Of a DNA stretch of 64,000 bases, positions 1-12,000 are shown piece after piece (position 1 is the first letter of the stretch; every line of letters begins with the position of its first letter). The position numbers and the translations under genes are program-made. Below the pieces are notes generated by a model. The model did not search any database. It was not told the DNA's origin and worked only from the letters and a program-made list of their open reading frames with translations. The stretch is from Sipunculus nudus (lineage: Eukaryota > Annelida > Sipuncula > Golfingiida > Sipunculidae). The DNA lies in assembly GCA_026874595.1 (NCBI GenBank), contig CM049322.1, positions 30,755,340 to 30,819,339 on the forward strand, given 5' to 3'.

Positions 1-95
1 GCACAAATCATAACTGCTTGACCTAGAAACGTTTTACTTAATATCCAGGTAGGTCCTTGGATAGCAAATATTAGGCCACTATGACCTTTCTCTAC
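1..95. repeat. Fragment of a ~156-bp Helitron-like core unit
   Basis: The first bases match the unit repeated at 46.6-48.8 kb: gcacaaatcataactgc, then cctagaaac, then a stretch ending atgacctttctc. The element is cut by the window edge. Confidence 0.6.
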
Positions 96-685
96 GCGTT
101 ACGCGCGTTTTGTGTATTACTATCACTAAGAAATTCAGACCTGTGTTAGTGTCTTGGGCTACAAAACATAAATTTGCACTCAAATACGATATATTGTGCG
201 TCATCTGCACATGTAACATTTGAACTATCCAAAACATGAATAAAATCGACAAAGCCAGTTCTTCAGAACTCTTGCAGACACAGTTGCAAAAGTTTAACAT
301 TGTGGACATTTGGTGTATGAAATTCATATTTTATATGAAATATTTCATAGGTGATTGCTTGCACACCACAGGAGATGTGAACGTCCAGGTTCTTTTCAGT
401 CAATCAAAACAAGAGGCAGACCTGAGATTACACTCATGCGATGTACTCTCCAAATACATTAAAAACAGTTGTACGTTAACAAAAAAAATATATAAAATAA
501 CAAATGAATGGATACTTACAGATCATTTGGGCCGGTGGGGTCAACAACAACACAAATATTAAAATCCTGGTAGCACACAAAGTGCAATGCAATTGAACAT
601 AGCCCCTCACTCTGCTGCCAAAAGTCACGTGATCCCTCGCGTAGACAGTTCAGCGTCCCTAGGCTTAATGATTGTCATTTCTCAC
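96..685. other. No gene recognised
   Basis: AT-rich sequence with no splice-supported exon, domain or clear repeat. The open frames here are short and have no protein-like features. Confidence 0.5.
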
Positions 686-1165
686 AAATCCCAACCAAGG
701 TAATCATGAGACGATCACAAACCCAAATTTGAATGATATCGGATAATATATAGGAAAGATATCGCACGGAAACGAAAACCTGACGGACGGACAGACAGAG
801 TGACAGACAAAGTGACAGACAGACAGAAGCCAGACACTCCAAAACCAATCCCAACCAAGGTAAGCATGAGAGCAATCACTAAGCTAATTTTGAATGAAAT
901 CGGATAATATTTAGGAAATATATCACAGGGAAATGAATACCTGACGGACGGACAGACAGAGTGGCAGACAGGCAGACAGAAGCCAGGCACTCCAAAACCA
1001 ATCCCAACCAAAGTTAGCATGAGAGCAATCACTGACCAAAATTTGAATGGAATCTGATAATATCTAGGAAAGTTATCGCACAGAAACAAAAAAAAAAAAA
1101 ACCGACGGGCTGACAGACAGACAGACAAACAGACAGACAGAAGCCAGAAAAACCCAAATCAATGT
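686..1165. repeat. Tandem array, three ~156-bp units with GACA/GACG tracts
   Basis: The phrase aatcccaaccaa recurs at about 688, 846 and 1001, each followed by a related segment (gcatgagagcaatcac), a ggataatat block and a stretch of gacagacag. Spacing is 155-158 bp. The length is close to that of the core unit at 46.6 kb, but the sequence differs. Confidence 0.8.
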
Positions 1166-2016
1166 CCCCGGCATCTGCGGAGCGGGGTACAATGACTACG
1201 GTATTAATGATATAGGCACTTTTAAAGAACGGACCAGGCTCAATAAAAACATAAAAATACATCACTCCAGGTAAATTTTTCAAAACGTTGTAGCTATTTA
1301 TGTGTTTCTTTTTGCCAAAGTTTTAATCTTACTCACAAAATAAAAACACATTATGTACGTTTAACTGAAACAACTTTATTAATAAATGCTGTATATGATT
1401 GCTATTAAAATTGACCATTTAGCATTTCCGACTGAACACAAGTCCAAACTTATTTAACAGCAGTGTTGACCATCTTTTTTCAGACTTTGAAGTTAAAGTT
1501 AAGCTTTTTATACAACAGAATAGCAGTATTTGTTTTGATAATATCAATGTCATATATGACTATATAGCTATATACGTTATTTCCTGGTTTGTAAGATTTA
1601 TTCACATTTTGGGGCAAAGCGAAAGCCATACATTAATTATATTAATGAACTATGGTAATAATAAATCAATATCAGTTATTATTATGATATCAGTACATTT
1701 GGCCAAACTTCAAATGGTTTTAAAGATCAATTAATAAAGAATTTGAAGAATCTATGAAAAAAACTAAAAGACGGTATTTTTATATTTTATTCAAACTTCA
1801 TAATGGGTGCATGGGTGTTACACTTGAAAGATATTTTGAAAGGTTTTATATGCAGGTACATAAATTCAGGTGATTAGAGTTTTCGAATTCCAAAATTTGT
1901 GAAATAATATCCGCTCCTAATCTCAGATTTTTCGATCTCGGTAAATACGAAGTCGAAACAATTCAGATCGGACCAGTACGATTTCGGTCCACTGGGCCGA
2001 CGAAACTCCGATTGCT

Positions 2017-2865
2017 TTATACTACGTTTACACAGGGCCACGATCATACCTACCCCTTGCGAACCAAGGAATCGTAGTATATCTTCATGATCGTGGGACT
2101 TTCTTTAGAAATTTTTCCAATGTTTGACTGTTTACGGTTACATACGCTTTAATATGATACAATACGTTTTGTTAGGATCTCGGACAAGATCTATTCAATC
2201 AAGGATCTCGGACAAGATCTACCTTGATTGAAAAAAAATCCCTTTCTATTCTATGAAGATCTGTTACGATTCCTCGACGAATCTACGATTAGGAGGCCGA
2301 TCAAACATGATAGGGACAGGATCGGTATAACGAAAGGAAGATTTTGTATCTTCGTCCCATTCTGTTCTGTAGTAGAGTACGAAACACAATGAATTCGTCT
2401 TGCATTATGGCCCCTTTTATAAAAAAGGACGGCAAACGCACCAGAACGTGTAACAGCACAACATAGTGTAATTGATCATGACAGATCGTGTATATCGAGG
2501 CACAGTGCTGTAAGTCTTGGTAGAATCGCAAGAGAACTTGGTCGGATTAACGTTACCTCATATTTGCCAAGATCTACTACGACGCTATATTACGATTAAC
2601 CCGCTACTCACCAATGCGTTCTTCCACCCTCTACTACGCATAACTCCGCTCTGAAACGACTTTTTAAAAGCTGACATGATCGTGACAAATTTTCAAAAAA
2701 GGTTTAAACTGTGGCAATATCATAAAGATGTCTCGCGATCATGTTGATCTCTCGGCATCACTAGATTTTGATCTACACTCTGTCACGCTCTGTAAGATAA
2801 GATGCGATCTAAACACGATTAAAAAATGACCGCGGAAACATTGGCCTTATGTAAACGCAGCATTA
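2017..2865. mobile_element. Harbinger-like MITE with TTA target duplication
   Basis: The 20-bp ends TACTACGTTTACACAGGGCC (from 2020) and the complement of GGCCTTATGTAAACGCAGCA (ending 2862) match at 16 of 20 positions. TTA lies immediately outside both ends, the three-base duplication typical of PIF/Harbinger elements. The 843-bp body has no convincing transposase frame and contains internal repeats of ggatctcggacaagatct. Confidence 0.65.
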
Positions 2866-5763
2866 GTCAGGGCCACTATGGTGTCGAACCAAGGTTTCAG
2901 ACTTATCGAAATGCATGATGTTTTTGTTCCCAACGAAACCAAGGGTCTATTTGCTCTGCCATGCGTGGGATTCATGCATGACCGGCAATCAGTACCTTAC
3001 TGTTATACGACCGAGAGGTCAATCAGGCGTGCCGGATTACGTTGACATCGTTAATCGCTATTACCGAAGTTTGTTCTCGACAATGGTACTTCAGCCGGAT
3101 AAAGCAGTAAGCCGGGATAAGAACCTAAAAATATGAAGGAGGAAAATCCGTTCGCAAGGAATATTCCGGTTTACGCCAAATGCCAAATTATCAAATTTCG
3201 GAATGAAATGTTCTGTCTGCTTATACGAATATATCATGCTCGAAGCTTTCTTAAAATTACACATTTGTGGGTCACTAATGATCAGGTTAAGTAGTTTTTG
3301 TTTCTCCTACAATTGAACAAATTCTGAATACACTTTCCGGAAAACCTGAAAGGCCAACGAATTTCTATAAAGTAGATATCACGGTGGATAAGGACACCTT
3401 CAGAATATTAGTCCTCTTCTTGTTTATACGATTTTCAAATAAGACCAACGGCACCTCTGTCTTCCACCCTAGACAAAGGCAAACATGGAAACTTACCAAA
3501 AAGCTAAGTAAAAAGTAAGTTTAAGACATTTTTAAAAAATAAGTTTTTCATGATATATTTCAATGCTTTAGTGCCACATAGAGGAGGTTCTCGAAAGACA
3601 TCACAGCTTTTTCCTTAAAACCATCTTCAGATTACCTGAGCTGTTTTAGTGTAACATGAAAATGTAACAGTTCTCTAACACAGTTTTTTTAAATGATGTA
3701 CAGGAGTAATAGAATATTTATGGTAAGTTAACAAAATACAATTTAAATCAATGCTGTGGAGCATAGTAGGCCATTGCAGCTCCTCAAATATGGGTGTAAT
3801 TTGGTTCCGCTTCGTTGCACCCCATGCAGCCGAAGGAATTACCTGCAAGGAGACCACATTGCAAATCTATGGAAGCATTAATCGTTAAATGAAGAGAGAA
3901 AGCTCTTGTTCCCTGTAATGTTACTTAAACTTAGTGATAGTAAATCAAACAACGGACATAATTAACACCTTTGTCGAGACAAAGTTGACACCCAGATTTC
4001 AAGCAAAGATAGTTTGCTGCCTACAGAGTCACAAGAACTAGGAATTTGTAACTGATCTTTTGACCCCTGCTCTCATATACCGATAAACAAAACCTCCGCT
4101 TTACTAACATTCAGTTTAAGCAGATTCTGACACATTCTAACACATATGGTTTGTTCAGCAAATTGAATAAAAGTAATTGGGTAAAAATCGAAACTTATTT
4201 TATGCCTTCGTACTAATTTACATAGTGTAATATGGAGACTCCAACATATAGCCTTACAGTGTCCCATGAGTGATGGTCTTGGACGGACAGGATTTTGCTC
4301 CCTGTAACACTGACACACTCATAAACATTGCAACAGATACATCTAGCAGAAATAGAATGGATTCTTCCTGGAATTCCTTGGACTAGATAAATAAATAGTT
4401 GAGCAAACGTCTCAGTGATATGACTCTTTTTTATATTAAGACTGCTGCTCTTCATACAAAATAGTTTTATTCATGTAAAGTGAGACATGCCGCAATGATT
4501 GGATATTGATATTAGATGTTCTTCGACATATATATGTTCTCTAGTATATGAAGTAACCTTTCCACAGTTTTCTTGGAAGTTATCCGGTGGCGGTGCTTTG
4601 GAATATCTAACCGGTATTAGTTGTTCTCCTACAAGAGGTTTTGGTATATTTCCATATTATACGCTTGGCATATAACCTTCAGGATGGCCAAACGCACTTT
4701 TAGCAGATTGCGGACTGTTAGTTTTGCATCCCATTTAAAACCACCTGCAATACAGTATTTTATATCTAGAAAGTCATTTTCATTTTCTAGTAGACAGAGA
4801 AGTTCTCCCTAGCTTTCCAAGCAGGTTTTTTCCCCGTACTACCGCGGAATACGTTGTCTGCTAGGATAAAATAATACATCGGTTTCTCATACCACTCTAA
4901 AGGAGTAATAGCAGAGAAATGCCCAGCGAGTATTTTAACAGCGGATTTTGGTACTTGTTATCCTCTTTAATCTTTCATTTACCATGTGGACTGGATAAAC
5001 ATACCTGCCGAGTTGTTATTTCAGCTGAATAAGCTTTTCGCCTAACAAAAAAACCCACCTTAGTCGACAAGCACAGATTGTATACCCCTGACAACCTCCT
5101 TATTTGTATCTACTGTAGCTGCGGCAACTTGTAAAGCTATGCTAAATATCAGGTCGTCCTCCACAATGTTACTGACGGGCGTCATAATACTTGGTAGTCA
5201 ACGGCGCGGAGAAATGCCGTTGATAAGCGCAGTAATAACTGATACAGCGTGAAATTCCTCCCTTCGGTGTCATTCCGGAATGACTGCCTAGTTTCTGGAA
5301 CAATCAAAATAGCTCACTATATACAGAAAGTATTATGCCAACGTATGTGAAATCTTGGTTGCAAAAGACGCTTGAGCCGGGCAGCGCTTAACATGAACCA
5401 TAACTTTATAATAACAACATCAATGACACAGCGGGTGATGGGTAATCGTTTCTTTAACAATAATTATAATTATTCGATCATGGGCGGTTTAAATGTTGGT
5501 ATCTAAGGAATATTATAAAAAGGCTAATAACTGAGTGTATTACTTGATGAAAATAATCAAACAACATTTGTTCTTAGGGATACGGCTTATACTTATTTAT
5601 ACTATTTTATTTATACTACTGCCAAATCCCTGAATAATGGTGTCGTCGTTTGTGGGATGTCACATAGCAGCAAGAAACAATGGTGAAAGAAAAACTATAA
5701 TGAGAAGTCCAACATGTTTAAAATTTGAAATGACAATAGAGAAAATCTTTCTTACATTGACAG
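2866..5763. other. Region upstream of Ig1; 5' exon not located
   Basis: The receptor needs a signal-peptide exon ending in phase 1, and none could be recognised here. Short open frames occur, but none has a hydrophobic N terminus plus a good donor. The first exon is either upstream of the window or too short to identify by eye. Confidence 0.4.
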
Positions 5764-6036
5764 AACGTCAGCCAGCACCCTCAATCAGCGTCTTTGACTC
5801 CCCTGTGACAGAAGGAGAAAGAGCCGTTTTCACCTGTACACCCGGCCGGGGTGGAGAGACCATCCTTCAGTACCACTTCAGAAGATCAGATGGAGGGAAA
5901 CTGAGAGGAGACATCAGCCAGGGAAGGCTCATCATACAACAGACTGTGAGGGCTGATCAGGGGAATTACAGCTGTCGTGTCAGGACTCTGGCGGGATTTT
6001 CACCATGGAGTGGGGATGACTCACTGGAGGTCGATT
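5764..6036 (+). CDS. Exon: Ig-like domain 1
   Basis: A 273-bp exon, phase 1 at both ends (acceptor ttgacag, donor GTGAGT). It encodes about 91 residues with the B-strand cysteine in VFTCTPG and the F-strand signature ADQGNYSC, a standard Ig DxGxYxC motif. The usual core tryptophan of strand C is not evident; the segment reads ILQYHF there. The open frame continues upstream to a Met at 5637, but that stretch is not hydrophobic like a signal peptide, and the AG at 5762-5763 gives the phase shared by all later exons. An upstream exon must therefore supply the first base of the first codon. Confidence 0.85.
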
Positions 6037-9000
6037 GTGAGTGTACGATCTTTAATCTGAGGGCCATTTTTGCTGTACCATTTCGTCAATTTGACAGTCA
6101 TTTCCATGCCTGTCAAATTGGCCTTTTCATGTCCGAAACATGAGAGGTCCTATAATGATATGGAGACTAAAGGTTTATTAAGACATCACCGGAGGTTAGA
6201 CGGCGTACTTACTTTATTATAAGGCCTAGGATAGGCTTACGGTTGGCTTATAGATATATATCAGTATAGGTGTTTTGCATGTTAAACTAATGCAGGAGGT
6301 GATCAAGAAAAAAAAATTTTTTCTAGGGTCTAAAGTGTGAGGTACTTAAGGTGGGGTGTATAGCCCTATTTTATATGATAGCATAACCAGCTAGAAATGG
6401 TGTCATTTGCGTGATGACCATGTGGTGATCTGAGATGTTCAAAGTATATCTGACAAAATTTTGTTACAATTGCACTTTTACAGAAAAACTGGTAAACAAA
6501 ATATTATCAAAACAAATTCTTAAGCGGTCACATTAAAAGAAATTTTAATTGCTTCATTTTACCATGAGTTAGCACATATTTGATTATCCAAAATTAATTA
6601 AAAATCTGATATTTAGATAATGACTGTATTCAGGTGAAGTAAGGAAAAGTAATTCATTACTATTTCCTGCAATAAACACCCTGAAACAAACTTGATATAA
6701 TAGGACGATGGTCCTTAGAGGGCCCCGCAGAGTGAATTGCTGTATGGCGAAACTTGTCTAAAACCAAACTGTCTAATAAGATGAAAGAAAATCACAGAAT
6801 GTGCTCGGCAGCCATATTGAAATTTTTGGCGGGTCTGAAACTGATAGGGACGGAGCCCTCCCAGGAACCCATTATCCCTATGAATTGCAGAAAGTTGAAA
6901 TATATTCCCTTAGGGATATGACCTGCGAAAGCAAATTACCGATTGTGCTCTGGCAGCCATAATATATTTTCTGCGGGTCTAAACTTCGGTAAGGACGAAG
7001 CCCTTCAAGGCATCAATCAGCTTTTTTCAAAGGTCTGTAATTCAATAGGTCTGGAGCCCTCGTATGTACCAATTATCTCTGTGAATTTGGGAAAGCTTAA
7101 GTATGTTGTTGTCGAGTTATCATGCGCGAAAGAAAATCAGCGATTGGGCTGTGGCAGCCATTTTTGAATCCCGACAGGTCTGTAATTCAATAGGTCTGGC
7201 GCCCTCATATGTACCAATCATCCCTGTGAATTTAGAAAGGTAAGATATGTTCTTGTTGAGTTATCGCGCGCGAAAGAAAATCAGCGATTGGGCTGTGGCG
7301 GCCATATTATAATTCCAACAGGTCTATAATTCTACAAATCTGGAACCCTCGTTTGTACCAATTATCCCTGTGGATTTGATAAAGCTGCATTATGTTGTTG
7401 TTGAGCGCGCGAAACAAAGTGTCACTGACGGAAACACCGAAGTACGAGAGGACGGAAATACGGAAGGACGGACTGACACGGTGTTTATATAGGGCACCGC
7501 TTGTCCAGCGGGGCCCTAATAACAAACATCTGTATCTATTGCCTGGGTCCCACGTACTTACGCTGAAAGAAATCCATGTTGGAAGTACTCACGATGATAT
7601 TCTCAGGTAAAAGGGGCCACGGTTTCCATGGGAGCCCATTTTATGAGAAATACATTTAGTTCGGTTGATTTAACACAATATACATCAATATATGACTGTC
7701 AAATTTATATGATGGGGTGGGGATAGGAAGAAAAACTATACTCTTGCCTCCCTCAAATTATCAGGCATTGGGGTGGGGTGAGGGCGTTGTCTTATTAAAT
7801 AATAGACCGAATTCAACTAGCACATGTCCAGTCTCGTTCGACAACACAAAGGCTCCACGTGGAACCTGATGAAAGTCATGCATGTACCATATGATCAATT
7901 GACTTGCAAGATAATGTCAATAAGGCACCAGAAAAAAAATGTACAAGTGTTACAAGTATTAACTGTTGCGTAAACATTATAATCCACAATGCTTCACTTC
8001 ATTAATATATTGGCGTTAATCGAAATAATTGTAATTATTTTCGGTTACCCCAAACAGGGCGGCCAAACTTAACACTCTCATGTGCCTTGTGTCTAGGCGA
8101 ACAATAACACTATGAGGTATGACGAACATTGCCGACCTGTTTCGTTATATGCAAATACCCACTCAGGTGAACGCGGTTTAACACTAGTTTTAGCTCAGAA
8201 AGAGGGTGAATCTCAGTGAGCTTCATTAATATGCATATATCCAATTAGGATATGCAATTACCCAACCTGGCCCGACGAGTTTAGGTTATAGATGTTCATG
8301 TACACCTGAAACATGACATTGTGATGTGGTTTCTGTGCATTGTTCATTTAAAATATGATTTTCTCCATACAGATGTTTGAAAGCAAGATGCCGATTATCA
8401 TTATGATTCCCATCCCAGTTTACTTATACATTTTTCCAGTTATACCAGTTTTTACATAAAAATAAGAAAATTAATATTACCTGCTGTTTTTCGCATTACT
8501 TTGCTTATGTTATATTGATTTCTATATACCATGAATTTTATTTACAAATATAACAGATCCACCTGAAAGCGTGACCATCAGTGGATACAGAAACAGCACC
8601 ACCCTGTACTCTGATGATGACATCACACTCACCTGTACAGCTTCTGGAGGGAGGCCTCACGCTGTGTCCGTTCGGTGGAACTGTTTAAATGAAGGTAGTG
8701 GTGATGGTACAGCCATTCCCGAGGGCAGGCAGAACAGCTTCACTACCAAGGTCAAGAAGACATGGCATGGACAACTGTGTACCTGTACAGCCTGGCAGAG
8801 GAGGGACCAGGGGCCTTTCACAGCAAGTGTTTTCTTCACAGTCTCATGTGAGTTAAAACACAAATCCCGCACCATGAGGGCAGTAAGTCAGCTTTGTAGA
8901 AAGACGTTCTTGTGATATTTGATATGATCGCTCGAGCATTTCGTGGTTGTGAGATCAATATTTTATGTTTTTAGTTTACTTTTAAATTCTATGAGACTGG

Positions 9001-12000
9001 TGGCTTCTTATAGAGTATCTGGTGGGTCATTCCACAGTTTCAGGACAGCAACACTGAGGGCCCGACTTTGTACACAGGACGATTCAGTAAATGACAAGAT
9101 CAGTTAGTGTTTAGCTGCTGAAGGAAGAATTCTTGATAGGGTGTATCCGTGAATAGGCTCTTCCAGGTAAAGAGGGGCTAAATTATTAATTGCCTCAAGA
9201 ATTAATATTTTGAATTTTACCATTTGCACAGCGGACAACCAATGCAGATAATAAGAAATTGGTGTAAAATGTTCTGATTCTGAAGCACCCGTTATAATTT
9301 TTGTCGCAGCATATTTGCAGTTTATTTATAAATTATGAGGGAATTTCACACAAGAGTGCATTGCAATAATCTAGTTTTGATTTATAAAATAAGGAACTAT
9401 TTGCTCCAAAGATTCTCTGTTTACAAATTGTCTTATGTTACCTGTAACTAAATTTTCATCCGGGTTCTTCACGCAACCAGCTAAACTAATGAAAGACCCA
9501 TTAAGTAACTGATAATATTAATAATAAAAAAATATTTACAATATATACACGAATACGAAAAGTTCGTTTAGGCTTACATAAATGTCTGTCCAAACGAAAC
9601 ACCCATATTTATTCAAACAAAACACTTAGCCTGAAGTGAAGTAGGTGTGTTTCCAAATCATGAAATAAATCACGAGTTCCAGAGTATGAGTGCGAGTACG
9701 GCCTCTGGGGCTGCGTTGGAGCCGTTCACAGTAATAGAAAGTACACCTAAAAAAATGACGAAGTAATGTCCAAACCCATGCCTGATGAGCACCACGACAG
9801 TTCAAATAATAATTGCAGCCCATACGAGATCGAGCATGTGATACTTATTTGCCGTACGCGACTTGACGTCGCACCGTTCAGAAAAGAACAAGTTCCAGTT
9901 AATGAGAATATTTCACTGAATAATTACGATTCGGGTTCTTGTGTTTCCACTGTTTGTCGGCTATCTTTGGTGGTATTACGCTTCGTTCGATTGTCCCCTT
10001 GTATTCTTCTGGTATCCTCACGACCGGTAATCTGTAGGGTTACTGCCGTCACCTACGTAGCAACGGTACCACATAACACTTATTTTACTGATATTACGAA
10101 TGATATGTATGCATGAAGCTTTTCAGAGTGCCATCATATGGGCTTCCATGAATGCATGTGGAAAAAATTACATCCAATATTTCTTATTTTCGATAATGGT
10201 GTAATTTGATGAGAGCCAATGTGAACTATGGATAATTCAATTTTTCTTAGCAAATATTTTATTTGCCATTAATATGGCTTCCGTTTTTTCATAATTAATT
10301 TTCATTTGATGCTCGCTTATCTACTTTTGTACAGGCGAAACACATTTCCATCTGGTGAAGGGTAAGGTCAAATTCTCTAGATTTTAAAGCTTTACCCAGA
10401 AATTCAAGAACAGGGGGCGCTGATATTGGGTTTGCGGTTGGTGGATATTATGAAAACTAAGTTGTGCAATAATATAATTATATATATATATTTAATCTTT
10501 AACATGTATATTAGAGCCCTGCGCGGATCCAAAATCCGCTTCGTGGACTAAGGGGCCCGCAATCCGGCCCGCCCCGCGGGTTGAGTTTTCATGATTTCGT
10601 GTGGCGGGATGGGCCAAAAAAATTACCTGCGGGTGCGGGGCCAACAGCTGGGATATGCGGGGTAGGGCTACATGATATTTTAGTGCGGTTTCCACGGGCC
10701 GAAAAAAGTTTAGATTAAGGATAAAATCTCTAACATGTATAATACACATTGTATATAAATTGTAACATGTTGATGTCAGTGGTTTGAATGCGCATCTACA
10801 TGTATAACTTGCAAAATGTCATCTTTTAAATGTATAACTCGGGATAAAATGATTTATATGGCTTGTGTTGAACTTTTTACCGGCCTCGGTAGCGCACAGG
10901 ATACAGCTGAGCACTGATCGTGGATTCGAATATCAGCCGAAGAACCCTGAGACTCTCTGGACCTTTTTTTTAAATAGATTTACCCGGGCTAGAATGGTAT
11001 CTCAATGGAGCAGTTCAGAAAGATGTTCAGACAGACCCAAAATATTTAATACAACGTATGTAACTGTAGATAACCTAATGATCTTATTGTTTGATAACAC
11101 TGACATCTGAAAATGAAAATAAATCACAAATAAATGGGAAAAGAAATAAATCAAATGAGAGATTTTACAGCTAAATGGGAGAGGGGCGATCCGCATATAC
11201 ATGTAACTGTGTATTATCTGCATAAAGGTGATAATTCATAAAATTCTGACGAAGATGGGAACCCACAATGATGAATATACTGAAAATACAATTTGATACA
11301 CAAATGTTTTCAACCAAGTTCTGTGTCTCTATCGAGAACTGCGAAAATGATTTTTACGGGCAACACTTCTATAGGGTATTAAAGCACATAACTTTGAAGT
11401 ACTGCATATTTCCCCTCACATTGGACAAACAAAATGTTTCCACCAACATCTCGGAAATGTTCGATAACTGGTGACCTTGACCATTTTTTTTTTAATCTGC
11501 AGATACATAAGAGTTTTGAAGGGTATTTGCTTGAAGAAAATAATCTTGTGCATGCTTCTGAATGAAATTAACTATCCAATCATTTATACTCTTAATCAGT
11601 AGTTAAAATTAACTATATTATCCAGAACGTAACCGAAAATTACCGGGGTAAACTTTTCTGGTGTTCTTGAACCAGCAGCCAACAACAAGGGGTCTGCACA
11701 TGGCATATAATACGCCCGTTGCATATTTTTGTGACCTTTAACCGCATTGAGTATGCGTGAATTTGCAGAGAATGTAATTCAGGTGAGAAACTGTATTGGT
11801 CAATACTTATCATGAGTTCCATATGAAAATCTATCAGGCTGTTGGTAAGTCATAGTAGTGCCCCCGAAGTGTGATGTTCACTGATCTTATTTAAAATGTG
11901 TGGATTTTGTGGAACTCAAACTTAGGTAAGATATTTTATTGATTTACATTTCTCTTGAGTTTTAATAAAATTCATCATGTTCCCCCTAAGTTATTACGGC

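Noticed and set aside
675-1283. Overlapping - strand frames rich in Cys, Leu, Ser and Val
   Set aside because: They follow the 156-bp tandem units and their GACA/GTCT tracts, with no domain.
2301-2531. 76-codon - strand frame inside the MITE as a transposase remnant
   Set aside because: No transposase motif could be recognised, and the frame is too short to separate from chance.
5637-5763. Met at 5637 as the receptor start
   Set aside because: The stretch before Ig1 is polar and lacks a signal peptide. The AG at 5762-5763 gives the phase 1 junction seen in all other exons.
9766-10116. 116-codon + strand frame in the Ig2-Ig3 intron
   Set aside because: No Ig or other domain pattern and no matching phase 1 splice sites.
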